NCBI GenBank assembly: GCA_045654685.1
Contig: JAZONV010000100.1
Coordinates: forward strand, 1 to 64,000
Source of the DNA: RGIG1828 sp045654685
Lineage (GTDB): Bacteria > Bacillota > Clostridia > UMGS1810
Length of the DNA: 64,000 nucleotides
Reading direction: 5' to 3'
In this document: positions 18,797-28,120 of the stretch, in pieces
How positions within the stretch are numbered: position 1 is the first letter of the stretch
How the letters are laid out: every line of letters starts with the position of its first letter
Notes under the pieces: model-generated
Databases searched by the model: none
Told to the model about the DNA's origin: nothing
The model's input: the letters and a program-made list of their open reading frames with translations, nothing else
Made by a program: the position numbers and the translations under genes

Positions 18797-19144
18797 ATGA
18801 AAAAAGAAAAGGGTTCAAAGAATTATCTCGAGAAAATACCTGCAATACCTGAAAATTTTCGCTATAGTGTTTCGGACGATGGCGCTGTTACCATAGAAAT
18901 TGATAATAAAGGTTTTATGAACAGGATATTTCAACTGATTCTGAAAAAACCTAAGGTGAGTTATGTGCATCTTGATGCATTTGGCAGTTTTGCATTTTTA
19001 TGTGCAAACGGAACACGTGATATTGCTGAAATTGCTGTAATGGTAGAGGATAAGTTTGGTGACGATGCACACCCTCTATATGAAAGGCTTGCAAAATTTT
19101 TTCAAATTCTTGAAAGTTATAAGTTTATAAGTTGGAATGATTAA
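18797..19144 (+). CDS. PqqD-like small protein
   Basis: 115 residues, starting 6 bp after the OPT transporter stop. The core (IPENFRYSVSDDGAVTIEID, DAFGSFAFLCANGTRDIAEI, a final helix with LYERLAKFFQILESYKFI) resembles the PqqD/RRE winged fold that binds peptides for modifying enzymes. No radical SAM or other modification enzyme is next to it. A peptide-binding partner for the transporter is possible but is inference only. Confidence 0.65.
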   Translation: MKKEKGSKNYLEKIPAIPENFRYSVSDDGAVTIEIDNKGFMNRIFQLILKKPKVSYVHLDAFGSFAFLCANGTRDIAEIAVMVEDKFGDDAHPLYERLAKFFQILESYKFISWND

Positions 19145-19147
19145 CTG

Positions 19148-19193
19148 AAAAAGTTATCTTTAGTGTATTAATTGCTGAAGATAACTTTTTTTA
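19148..19193 (+). terminator. Terminator after the peptide-uptake operon
   Basis: AAAAAGTTATCTT (19148-19160) pairs perfectly with AAGATAACTTTTT (19178-19190) and the T-run continues to 19192. Confidence 0.85.
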
Positions 19194-19208
19194 TTTTTAA
19201 TAAAATGA

Positions 19209-19237
19209 TTTACAAATAGCATGAGTTGTATTATAAT
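19209..19237 (+). promoter_or_regulatory. Sigma-A promoter for addB-addA
   Basis: TTTACA (19209-19214), a 17-bp spacer and TATAAT (19232-19237) lie about 46 bp upstream of the addB start. Confidence 0.75.
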
Positions 19238-19282
19238 ATATGTAGATGAAATTTGATATAAAATGGGTTGGGAGGGTTTTTT

Positions 19283-22200
19283 TTGTCGCTGCAGATAATC
19301 ATGGGACGAGCTCATAGTGGAAAAACTCAATATATTCTTGATACAGCAAAAGAACTTTATGAAAAAGGAAGCTCTTTTGTTATTGTAGTTCCTGAACAGT
19401 TTACTCACCTTGCCGAAAAAAGACTTATTGAAAAAATTGGATGTGTTGAAAGTGAGAGGGCGGAGGTTTTATCTTTTGATCGTCTTGCAAGACGTGTTAA
19501 TTCTCTTTTTCCATCAGATAAACATCAGCTTGATGCAACCGGGAAAGCTCTCATAATATCAGAAATCTTATCCGAAACTAATCTTGAATACTATAAATCT
19601 GCAGCAACTCTTCCGGGTTTTGTTAAAATTTTCAATGATGAAATTTCAGAATTGAAAAGCTATATGGTTAGTCCGGAGATTCTGAAAAATATAATTGACA
19701 CTTCATCTGATCAATCACTTACCATAAAACTTAGAGATATATACAATATATATAGTGCATACGAAGACAGAATCAGTAACGAATATTCAGATTCTGATGA
19801 CAAACTTTCCATATTGGCAGAATCTTTACAGAATTATTCGCCGTATAGTGGCGTAACATTTTTCTTTGATGAATTTTCTTCTTTTAATCCAAGAGAACGT
19901 TCAATTATATCAGCATTGTCTGTCCAGGCAAAAATGATTTATATATCTTTTTGTGCTGATGTGTCAAGCGAACATAAATCTCTTTTCAAGCCAACAATAG
20001 AAGCTGCCGATTTAATTCGAAGAGTCTGCTCTGATGCTGGATGTAAGATAGAAAAAGATGTATTTTTGAAGAACTCATATTATGAAAACCGTGAAATGTG
20101 CATTCTTGAAAAATATTTGTATGTATCACCTGTAAAAACTGATGATAGTGTTCCTGAAAATATTGATATCTCGGTTGCTGAAAATCCATATGCAGAGGTT
20201 GAATCAGTTGCAAAAAAAATATTGAATTTTGTTCAGAATAAAAACATCAGATTTAAGGATATAGGAATTGTCTGCTCTGATATTTCTTCCTATAGTCATA
20301 TAATCAGGTCTGTGTTTGATTCATATAGAATTCCATATTTTATTGATGAGAAAGTCAGGATTTTGGATCATGCTATTATAAATTTTGTCATAAACATCCT
20401 CGACGTATATCTGCATTCATACCGAAGTGTGAATGTTGTTGGTTTTTTGAAATCGGGATGTATCGGTGCCCAAAGTGAAGATATATATGCGGCAGACAAT
20501 TTTATACTGTGTACAAATGCAACGAAAAACACTTGGCTTGATGATGACAGATGGGAAATGGCAAAAAAATATTTTGCGCAAGATGATGCAAAAAAAGCCA
20601 AGTCAGTTGACAGAATAAGAGATGGCTGGATACTTCCTTTGGCAAAAATGCATGATACTATAAAAGGAAGGCATACCGTAAAATATATTACGGAAAAAGT
20701 ATATTCGTATCTCATTGAAATAGGCTTTGATAAAATTGTTTCAGACTACATCAAGCTGTTTAAGTCGGATGGGAATATTTTTCTTGCCAAGCAGTACGAA
20801 AGAGTGTGGAATACCCTTGTAGAAGCTTTTGATACTCTTGTGTATATACTTGGCGATACAGAAGTTAATCTTAAAGAATACAGAAAATATCTTTATGATG
20901 CATTTGATCAGCAAAAAACAGGGGTAATACCAACAACTCTTGATGAAATAATTGTGGGAGATATTAAAAGAACAAAAAGCGGTGGGGCAAAATATCAGTT
21001 TGTCCTTGGTGCCATCGACAGCGCATTTCCGGCTGTATCATCGGGCAGCATGATAATTACAGACGAAGAAAAAAAGAAACTGTCTGCATTGGGTGTTGAA
21101 CTAACACCTGACAAAGAAAACCAAGCATATTTTGACAGGTTTCTTATATATTCCGTACTCACTCATCCGGACAAGTGTCTTATGATTTCATATCCGGCTT
21201 CAGATAATTCTTTTTCTGCTGTACGTCCGGCTTTTGTAATATCCATTATTAAAAAGATGTTTCCTTCTTTAAAGATTTCCGGTAGTGTGGCAGGCAACAA
21301 CAAAGAAATATATACAGAGAATATTGCTTTTGAAACTTTGGTCTCTGCCGCTGTAAGTTCGGAAAAAGATGTCGATGAAAATTGGAAAGATGTATATGCG
21401 TTTTATCTGGAAAACGGCGAAGAGGAGAAACTTTCCTACATAGACAGACTTGTCAATAGAAAAACAGATGTTGATACTATTGATTCTGATATTATGCAAA
21501 GACTTTATGGAGATGAGTTTTATTCTACCGTTTCAAGACTTCAAAGATATAATGCGTGCAGATATTCATATTATCTTGAATATATGCTTTCTTTGCATGA
21601 GAAGAAAATATATGGAATTGAAAGTACAGACGTTGGAACCCTTATTCATTCTATAATAGAAAACGCATTTGCAGAACTATCTGAAAATAATATGACAATT
21701 GCTGATGCAGATAATAACTTTTTTATCAGCCACATAAGAAAATATCTCGACGCATATATTTCCGAATTTGAGAATAACGGAACAAGTATGAATGTCAGAG
21801 AAAAGTATTTTATAAAAAATCTTGAATCATCATTGCTAAAGTCGCTCCAGGCACTCAGGCAGCACCTTGTGGATTCAAAATTTGTTCCTGTAGGTCACGA
21901 AATAACTTTTGATGATAACTCAATCGGATGCATTGATTTTGAACTCGGCAATGGCAAAAGGGTGAAAATAACAGGGAAAATAGACAGAGCAGACTGTTTT
22001 GAAAATGAGAATGGCGTATATTATAGAATTATCGATTACAAGAGCGGATCGAAGACTTTTAGCTTCACAGATGTATTCTATGGGCTTGATGTACAACTCC
22101 TTGTATATATGAATGCTCTTGTTGAGAAAAACAAAGGAGCTCATCCTGCAGGTGCTTTGTTCTTTCGCATCAAGGATCCCATTTCAAATGCAGAGGGACA

Positions 22201-22594
22201 TTATAGTGTTGAAGAACATTTATCAGATGCTTTGTCTGTATATAAAATGGATGGAGTTGTATCTTCCGAACCAAATGTTCTGGAAGCATTTTCAAAAGGA
22301 TCATTTAAAACTGCAAACAAGATTTCCTCATCCCAGATGAATATGCTTTGTGACTATGTTAATTCTGTTGTCAAAAACAGTGCACTTGATATAATTAAAG
22401 GTCATATAGATATTAATCCCTATATGCATTCTGATGGACGTAGTCCATGTATGTATTGTAAATTTAAAGATATATGCAGAATAGATGAATCCATGGGAAG
22501 CATGTGCAGAAAGGTTGAGTCTATATCGTCTGTTAATGCTGTGTTTGAAAAAATATCTTCTTCTATGGAAGTGAAGGAGGTGCAAAAACAATGA
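19283..22594 (+). CDS. addB: ATP-dependent helicase/nuclease subunit B
   Basis: AddB subunit of the AddAB helicase-nuclease that resects double-strand breaks for RecA loading and recognises Chi. 1103 residues, near the usual ~1150. The N-terminal Walker A-like motif is GRAHSGKT (residues 8-15). The C-terminal nuclease has GKIDRAD and DYKSG (~917). The four cysteines of the iron-sulfur staple are visible: one in YNACRYSYYLEYM (~757) and three in CMYCKFKDIC (~1055-1064). TTG 19283 is chosen because GGAGG (19271-19275) overlaps the upstream in-frame TTG at 19268. Its stop overlaps the addA start (ATGA). Confidence 0.96.
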   Translation: MSLQIIMGRAHSGKTQYILDTAKELYEKGSSFVIVVPEQFTHLAEKRLIEKIGCVESERAEVLSFDRLARRVNSLFPSDKHQLDATGKALIISEILSETNLEYYKSAATLPGFVKIFNDEISELKSYMVSPEILKNIIDTSSDQSLTIKLRDIYNIYSAYEDRISNEYSDSDDKLSILAESLQNYSPYSGVTFFFDEFSSFNPRERSIISALSVQAKMIYISFCADVSSEHKSLFKPTIEAADLIRRVCSDAGCKIEKDVFLKNSYYENREMCILEKYLYVSPVKTDDSVPENIDISVAENPYAEVESVAKKILNFVQNKNIRFKDIGIVCSDISSYSHIIRSVFDSYRIPYFIDEKVRILDHAIINFVINILDVYLHSYRSVNVVGFLKSGCIGAQSEDIYAADNFILCTNATKNTWLDDDRWEMAKKYFAQDDAKKAKSVDRIRDGWILPLAKMHDTIKGRHTVKYITEKVYSYLIEIGFDKIVSDYIKLFKSDGNIFLAKQYERVWNTLVEAFDTLVYILGDTEVNLKEYRKYLYDAFDQQKTGVIPTTLDEIIVGDIKRTKSGGAKYQFVLGAIDSAFPAVSSGSMIITDEEKKKLSALGVELTPDKENQAYFDRFLIYSVLTHPDKCLMISYPASDNSFSAVRPAFVISIIKKMFPSLKISGSVAGNNKEIYTENIAFETLVSAAVSSEKDVDENWKDVYAFYLENGEEEKLSYIDRLVNRKTDVDTIDSDIMQRLYGDEFYSTVSRLQRYNACRYSYYLEYMLSLHEKKIYGIESTDVGTLIHSIIENAFAELSENNMTIADADNNFFISHIRKYLDAYISEFENNGTSMNVREKYFIKNLESSLLKSLQALRQHLVDSKFVPVGHEITFDDNSIGCIDFELGNGKRVKITGKIDRADCFENENGVYYRIIDYKSGSKTFSFTDVFYGLDVQLLVYMNALVEKNKGAHPAGALFFRIKDPISNAEGHYSVEEHLSDALSVYKMDGVVSSEPNVLEAFSKGSFKTANKISSSQMNMLCDYVNSVVKNSALDIIKGHIDINPYMHSDGRSPCMYCKFKDICRIDESMGSMCRKVESISSVNAVFEKISSSMEVKEVQKQ

Positions 22595-25500
22595 ACTGGA
22601 CAAGAGAGCAAAGTTATGCCATAAATATGCCTGTTTCAGATATTATCGTTTCTGCAGCGGCGGGTTCCGGTAAAACAGCTGTTATGGCTGAAAGAATTCT
22701 TAAAAGATTGACCGAAGAGCCTTGTGTAGATATTGATAGGATTCTTGTTGTAACCTATACACAAGCTGCCGCCTCTGAAATTCGTGAGCGAATAATGAAA
22801 AAGATTGTTGAAAAACTTGATGAAGACAAAGGAGCAAACAAGCTTTCCGAACAACTACTGAAACTTCCGTATGCTCATATTTCAACAATTCATGGTTTTT
22901 GTCTTGAGCTTATAAAAAAATATTTTTATCTCCTTGATATCGATCCGGGGGTGAAAATTGCAGACGAAACACAGGTTTATGATTTGAAGAGTCAATGTGT
23001 TGATAAAGTTCTTACAAGTCATTACAACGATAAAGACAAGGTATTTCTCGATTTGATTTCTGATTATACAGATCGTTATGACACACCTGTTTCAGATGCA
23101 ATAATCAAGTTGTATGATTTTTCGAGAACAATGGCTGAACCTGAAAAATGGTTGAGAGGTCTTTCGGAGCAGTATGGTCCAAATAGTACCACTTCCACAG
23201 ATTACATTGCAAAATGTGCATCAATGGCAGGAAAAGTTGCTGTTGATGAATACGAACAGGCAATAAAATTGTGTGACGGCAAAGAGGATTGCGTAATCCT
23301 GAAAAACTTTTTGGAAAGAGAGCTTAGTGCTGTCTCTTGTGCTATTTCTAAGGAAAGCTACAAAGATATGTACGAATCTTTTTCTTCCCTTGAATTTGAA
23401 AATTGGCGTCTTGCAAAAGGGGATAGTGTAACAAGAGAAGACTGCAAGACTCATAGAGAGAAGGCCAAAAATATCATTAAAAAGAATCTGATGGAGAAAT
23501 ACTTTGTGTATTCTCCCGAGGAAATAAAAAAAGATAATGAACATGTATATAAGTATATAGAAAAATTGGCAGAACTCACATTGGAATTCTCCTGTGAAAT
23601 ATGGAATGCAAAAAAAGATAATAATATTATCGATTTTTCTGATTTTGAACATTTGGCATTAAAGCTTTTGAGAAATTCTGACAATACTCCTACTGATGTA
23701 GCATATACTGTTTCAGAGTCTTTTGAAGAAATATATGTTGATGAGTTTCAGGATTGTAACAATATTCAAAATACAATTTTTAACTGTATTTCTGGTTCTA
23801 TAAGAAATAAACCCAATGTTTTTTGCGTTGGAGACATGAAACAAAGTATCTATAGTTTCAGGGATTCAAATCCGTTGATTTTCCGTGAAAAAAGCGAGAA
23901 ATATGAGCTCTATGACGGTGAGGAATGTAGAAATGAAAACAAGGTATTGCTTAATTGTAATTTCAGGAGCAGAAAGACGGTTCTTGAATTTGTAAATTCC
24001 CTTTTTGCACAGATAATGAGTGAAGAGTGTGGAGACATAACATACGATGAAGAAGAAAAGCTAAACTACGGCGAAGGTTATGACGATGTAAATGGTGATA
24101 CAAAATTTGTTGATATCGATTTGATAGATTGCTCCAATACTTTTGATTATAACGGACCATCTAATGCAGATGATGATATTTCCGGCATTGAAGCTGAAGC
24201 AATTCATATTGCGTCAAAAATTAAAAAAATGGTTTCTGACGGATATAAGCTGTATGACAGTAAAGAAAAAACAGTTAGGGAAGCACAGTATAAAGATTTT
24301 GCAATTTTAATGAGAGGCACAAAGTCAAGTGCACCGATTTTTGAAAAAGCGTTTTCCGATGTTGGTATTCCTGTATATTGTGATTCCGGTACGCCGTATT
24401 TTGACACTCCGGAAATTAGATTTTTGATTTCATTTCTTAAAGTTGTAGATAATCCTGATGATGATATTTCAATTGTTGCTGTGATGAAAAATCCGATTCT
24501 GGGATTTGATGAGAACGAACTCTTGAAAATAAGACTGACTAATCGCAAGGCTTCATATTATGAGTGTATAAAAGAATATTGTAAAAATCATAGCGGGAAT
24601 CTTTGTGACAGACTTAAGGGATTTCTTGAAACATTAAGAAGATATCATGAAAAATCAAGGTATATGGATGCTAATGAATTTTTGAGATATCTTGTTGATG
24701 ATATTTCATATTATGCATATTTGTCTGTTTTTGAAGATTGCAGTCTGAAAAAAGCCAATGTCAGATACCTTCTCCACAAAGCAAAAGAGTATGAAACTGA
24801 TGGTTTTAAGGGTATATACACATTTGTTAATTATATTGAAAATTATTCAGGCTCAAATTCAAAGGAATGTGCCAAAGATATCAGTGAAAATGACAATGTT
24901 GTAAGAATAATGACAATTCATAAGTCTAAGGGGCTGGAATTTCCTGTTGTTTTCCTTTCGTGTACAGGAAAAAAATTCAACAAACAGGATGTATATTCAA
25001 AATTTGTATTTCACAAAAAATATGGTATCGGTGTTGATGCAGTATATAAAGATTTGTCGGCGAGATTTAAAACTGCCAATAAAATTGCATCTAAACTTAA
25101 GATGTCATATGAACTCATATCTGAGGAATTGAGAGTGTTGTATGTTGCGTTAACAAGAGCTTCTGAAAAACTTATAATTACCGCAAATGTAAATAACGGT
25201 TCTCGTCTTTTGTCAGAATGTGAGAGCAACGTCACCGGAGAGCCGCTTCAGATTAATCCGTACAAGATATATTCATGTGATAACTTCATACAAATGATTC
25301 TCATGGGAATTGCAAGATGCGATGGATATCCTGAGCACGTGGCGGGAAGATTAAATCTGTCTGGAGATTTCAAAATCAACATGAATCTTATAAACAAAAA
25401 CAGTATTATTGTTAATGCAGAGTGTGCTGCGGAATTTGTGTGGAAGGATAGGTATGACGGTCCAACGGATAATTATGAGGAATTAAAGAGGCGTCTGTCA

Positions 25501-26166
25501 TATGAATATCCATATGCTGAATCTTTGCTTTATCCATCTAATATGACTGTAACCGAAGTTAAAAGGCTACATACAGAATCTGATGATTATTATACTCCAT
25601 ATGATGACTTTTCTTTGGAAGAGCCAAAATACTTTGGGGAAAAGCATAAGGTTTATGGTAAAAAGCTTGGAACGCTTATTCATCTTGTTATGGAAAAAAT
25701 TGATTTTTCCAAAATTACCGACGTTAAATCGGTTGAAACACAAATTGAAGGATTGTTGGACAAAAACATTCTGACAGAAGATGAGGTGGCTGTTGTAAGT
25801 GCTGAAAAAATATATAATTTTTTCTTATCTGATATAGGTAAAGAAACATTAAAACATTGCAATAGTATCAGAAAAGAGTTTTCTTTTAAATATCTTGAGA
25901 ATGCCGGAAAAATCTTTGACTCAGAACACGAAGGGGAGATTGTTATTCAAGGGACAATTGATGCTTTTTTTGAGGATGATAATGGAGAATTTGTGTTGAT
26001 TGATTATAAAACAGATTCTGTTTCCGGTGGTAATGTTGATGCTATCGTTGAAAGATACAAAACACAATTAGATTACTATGCAATAGCTCTTGAAAAAATA
26101 TACAATAAAAAGGTCAGAAGTAAAATTCTATATCTTTTTGACATAGACAAAAATATAATGTTATAA
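22591..26166 (+). CDS. addA: ATP-dependent helicase/nuclease subunit A
   Basis: UvrD-type 3'-5' helicase plus nuclease subunit of AddAB. 1191 residues. Walker A is AAAGSGKT (22-29). Other helicase motifs are TYTQAAASEIRERI, STIHGFCLELI, YVDEFQDCN (~383), GDMKQSIYSFRDSNP, RIMTIHKSKGLEFPVVF and ELRVLYVALTRASEKLI. The C-terminal RecB-like nuclease has GTIDAFFED and LIDYKTDSV (~1137). Starts at ATG 22591 within the addB stop, so the subunits are coupled at translation. No frameshift or missing motif is seen. Confidence 0.97.
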   Translation: MNWTREQSYAINMPVSDIIVSAAAGSGKTAVMAERILKRLTEEPCVDIDRILVVTYTQAAASEIRERIMKKIVEKLDEDKGANKLSEQLLKLPYAHISTIHGFCLELIKKYFYLLDIDPGVKIADETQVYDLKSQCVDKVLTSHYNDKDKVFLDLISDYTDRYDTPVSDAIIKLYDFSRTMAEPEKWLRGLSEQYGPNSTTSTDYIAKCASMAGKVAVDEYEQAIKLCDGKEDCVILKNFLERELSAVSCAISKESYKDMYESFSSLEFENWRLAKGDSVTREDCKTHREKAKNIIKKNLMEKYFVYSPEEIKKDNEHVYKYIEKLAELTLEFSCEIWNAKKDNNIIDFSDFEHLALKLLRNSDNTPTDVAYTVSESFEEIYVDEFQDCNNIQNTIFNCISGSIRNKPNVFCVGDMKQSIYSFRDSNPLIFREKSEKYELYDGEECRNENKVLLNCNFRSRKTVLEFVNSLFAQIMSEECGDITYDEEEKLNYGEGYDDVNGDTKFVDIDLIDCSNTFDYNGPSNADDDISGIEAEAIHIASKIKKMVSDGYKLYDSKEKTVREAQYKDFAILMRGTKSSAPIFEKAFSDVGIPVYCDSGTPYFDTPEIRFLISFLKVVDNPDDDISIVAVMKNPILGFDENELLKIRLTNRKASYYECIKEYCKNHSGNLCDRLKGFLETLRRYHEKSRYMDANEFLRYLVDDISYYAYLSVFEDCSLKKANVRYLLHKAKEYETDGFKGIYTFVNYIENYSGSNSKECAKDISENDNVVRIMTIHKSKGLEFPVVFLSCTGKKFNKQDVYSKFVFHKKYGIGVDAVYKDLSARFKTANKIASKLKMSYELISEELRVLYVALTRASEKLIITANVNNGSRLLSECESNVTGEPLQINPYKIYSCDNFIQMILMGIARCDGYPEHVAGRLNLSGDFKINMNLINKNSIIVNAECAAEFVWKDRYDGPTDNYEELKRRLSYEYPYAESLLYPSNMTVTEVKRLHTESDDYYTPYDDFSLEEPKYFGEKHKVYGKKLGTLIHLVMEKIDFSKITDVKSVETQIEGLLDKNILTEDEVAVVSAEKIYNFFLSDIGKETLKHCNSIRKEFSFKYLENAGKIFDSEHEGEIVIQGTIDAFFEDDNGEFVLIDYKTDSVSGGNVDAIVERYKTQLDYYAIALEKIYNKKVRSKILYLFDIDKNIML

Positions 26167-26183
26167 ATTTACAGGAGGAAAAC

Positions 26184-27941
26184 ATGGACATTTTTAGTAT
26201 TTTAACACTCATAGGTGGTCTTGCACTTTTTCTTTATGGTATGGATCTTATGGGGGACAGTTTGAAGAAGCTTGCCGGTGGAAAACTTGAGTCGGTACTT
26301 GCAAGTCTTACATCAACCCGAATTAAAGGATTTTTGCTTGGTCTTGTTGTTACAGCTGTAATACAATCATCATCTGCAACTACAGTAATGCTTGTAGGTT
26401 TTGTTAATTCAGGTATTATGAAACTTGGACAAACTATCAGCATAATAATGGGTGCAAATATCGGAACAACCGTAACATCATGGATTCTTAGTACTGCAAA
26501 CATTAGCGGAACAGCATTTGTTCTCAAACTTTTAAAGCCTGATTCATTCACGCCGATACTTGCCGCAATAGGCGTTATTATGACTATGATGGCAAAAACA
26601 GACAGAAGAAAAAATACAGGCTGCATATTAATAGGTTTTGCTGTGCTGATGTTTGGGATGGAAACAATGAGTGGCGCTGTGGAAGCACTTAAGGATAATG
26701 AATCATTTACAAATATTCTTACGATGTTTGGAGACAATCCTGTAATGGGTATTATAGTTGGTACCATTTTTACAGCAATCATTCAGTCATCATCAGCATC
26801 CGTAGGTGTACTTCAGGCTCTTGCTCTCACATGTGTAATTCCTTTTTCTACCGCGATCCCTGTAATTCTTGGTCAGAATATTGGAACTACTATAACACCA
26901 ATCCTTTCTGCAATCAGCGGTAATACAGAGTCCAGACGTGTAGCTTCGGCATGTCTCTATATAAAGATGATAGGCGTTGTTATAGTATCATGTGCATTTT
27001 ATGCAATTAATCATTTCATAGGCTTTTCTTTTATGGCACAGCGTTGCACAGCTTTTGATATTGCAATAGTACATACACTTTTTAATGTTTTCTCAACTGT
27101 AATTCTTATGCCGTTTTGTTCTCTTATAGAAAAATTAACAATTAAAACAATTAAGGGTAAACAGACAGATGCTGTAACAGATGTGTTTGCCACACTTGAT
27201 GAACGTTTCCTTACTGTTCCGACTTTCGCTGTTGAAAAATGTCGTGAACTTGTTTGCGAAATGGCCAAGATTTCCCAAAAATCCTTTCAAATGGCTGTTA
27301 ATCTTCTTGATAAATACGATAGTGAATCTTTTGCAGAGATTGAAAGGCTTGAATCTTTGGTTGATAAATATGAAGATAAAACCAGTACTTATCTTGTTAA
27401 AATTGCAGCAAATCATATGTCTTCAAAAGACAGTAAGGCTGTGACTGAACTGTTGCATTGTATAGGGGATATAGAGAGAATTTCTGACCACGCACTAAAT
27501 CTTGCAGAAGTCGCATTGGAAATGCATGATAAAGGTATTGTTTTCTCACCTGAAGCACAAAAAGATATTAAAGTTGCGACTTTTGCTGTTGTTGAAGTGT
27601 TGTCATTAGCAATTGATTCTCTTGTTTCCGATGATCTTGATATTGCAGTTAAAGTTGAACCTCTTGAACAGGTTATTGACAGACTTAAGATTAAAATTAA
27701 AGATGGTCATATTAACAGACTCCGTCAAGGTGACTGTACGATGGAACTTGGATTTATTCTTTCTGATCTTCTGACAAACTACGAAAGAGTTGCGGATCAT
27801 TGTTCAAACATTGCAGTATGCATCATTGAGATTGCTCACGATTCATTTGAAACACATGAATATCTCAATAGAGTAAAACACGGAGAAGAAAAAGAGTTTA
27901 ACGAACTATACGAACACTACAGTACAAAATATGCAATCTGA
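26184..27941 (+). CDS. Na/Pi cotransporter family protein with PhoU domain
   Basis: 585 residues. The N-terminal half (1-330) is a membrane domain of two inverted Na/Pi repeats, each with the QSSSA signature: TAVIQSSSATTVMLVGF and TAIIQSSSASVGVLQAL, plus GANIGTT and GQNIGTT. The C-terminal part from about residue 345 is helical and resembles PhoU (ERLESLVDKYEDKTS, IGDIERISDHALNLAE, NYERVADHCSNIA). It probably imports phosphate with sodium or exports it, with the PhoU-like domain regulating. The ribosome binding site AGGAGG precedes ATG 26184. It lies 17 bp after addA, so it may be read through from that operon. Confidence 0.92.
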   Translation: MDIFSILTLIGGLALFLYGMDLMGDSLKKLAGGKLESVLASLTSTRIKGFLLGLVVTAVIQSSSATTVMLVGFVNSGIMKLGQTISIIMGANIGTTVTSWILSTANISGTAFVLKLLKPDSFTPILAAIGVIMTMMAKTDRRKNTGCILIGFAVLMFGMETMSGAVEALKDNESFTNILTMFGDNPVMGIIVGTIFTAIIQSSSASVGVLQALALTCVIPFSTAIPVILGQNIGTTITPILSAISGNTESRRVASACLYIKMIGVVIVSCAFYAINHFIGFSFMAQRCTAFDIAIVHTLFNVFSTVILMPFCSLIEKLTIKTIKGKQTDAVTDVFATLDERFLTVPTFAVEKCRELVCEMAKISQKSFQMAVNLLDKYDSESFAEIERLESLVDKYEDKTSTYLVKIAANHMSSKDSKAVTELLHCIGDIERISDHALNLAEVALEMHDKGIVFSPEAQKDIKVATFAVVEVLSLAIDSLVSDDLDIAVKVEPLEQVIDRLKIKIKDGHINRLRQGDCTMELGFILSDLLTNYERVADHCSNIAVCIIEIAHDSFETHEYLNRVKHGEEKEFNELYEHYSTKYAI

Positions 27942-27954
27942 CCTGTCAAAAATC

Positions 27955-27983
27955 TTGACTTTTAAATTGTATAGTGATACAAT
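27955..27983 (+). promoter_or_regulatory. Sigma-A promoter upstream of the dNTPase/hydrogenase cluster
   Basis: TTGACT (27955-27960), a 17-bp spacer and TACAAT (27978-27983). It would start transcription near 27990, just before a hairpin at 28018-28045. Confidence 0.7.
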
Positions 27984-28017
27984 ATTTTTGTGTAATATTG
28001 TACTTTTAAAAAATAAT

Positions 28018-28045
28018 AAAACCGTTGCCGGTAGGCAGCGGTTTT
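28018..28045 (+). terminator. Leader hairpin between the Na/Pi gene and the dNTPase gene
   Basis: AAAACCGTTGCC-type left arm (28018-28029) pairs with GGCAGCGGTTTT (28034-28045), 12 pairs with one G-U, loop GGTA. Only a weak T-tract follows (ATGCTTATAT). It may end transcripts from addBA-Na/Pi, but it also lies downstream of the promoter at 27955 and so inside the leader of the next operon. Confidence 0.6.
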
Positions 28046-28120
28046 ATGCTTATATATTCAAAATATGATTGGTATACGAAGATACATGTTGAGAATTTTT
28101 CGAAAGGTATAAATGTAGTT

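Noticed and set aside
28025..28120. Longer dNTPase gene starting upstream of 28121
   Set aside because: The extra codons would begin inside the hairpin at 28018-28045 and have no ribosome binding site or similarity to the family.
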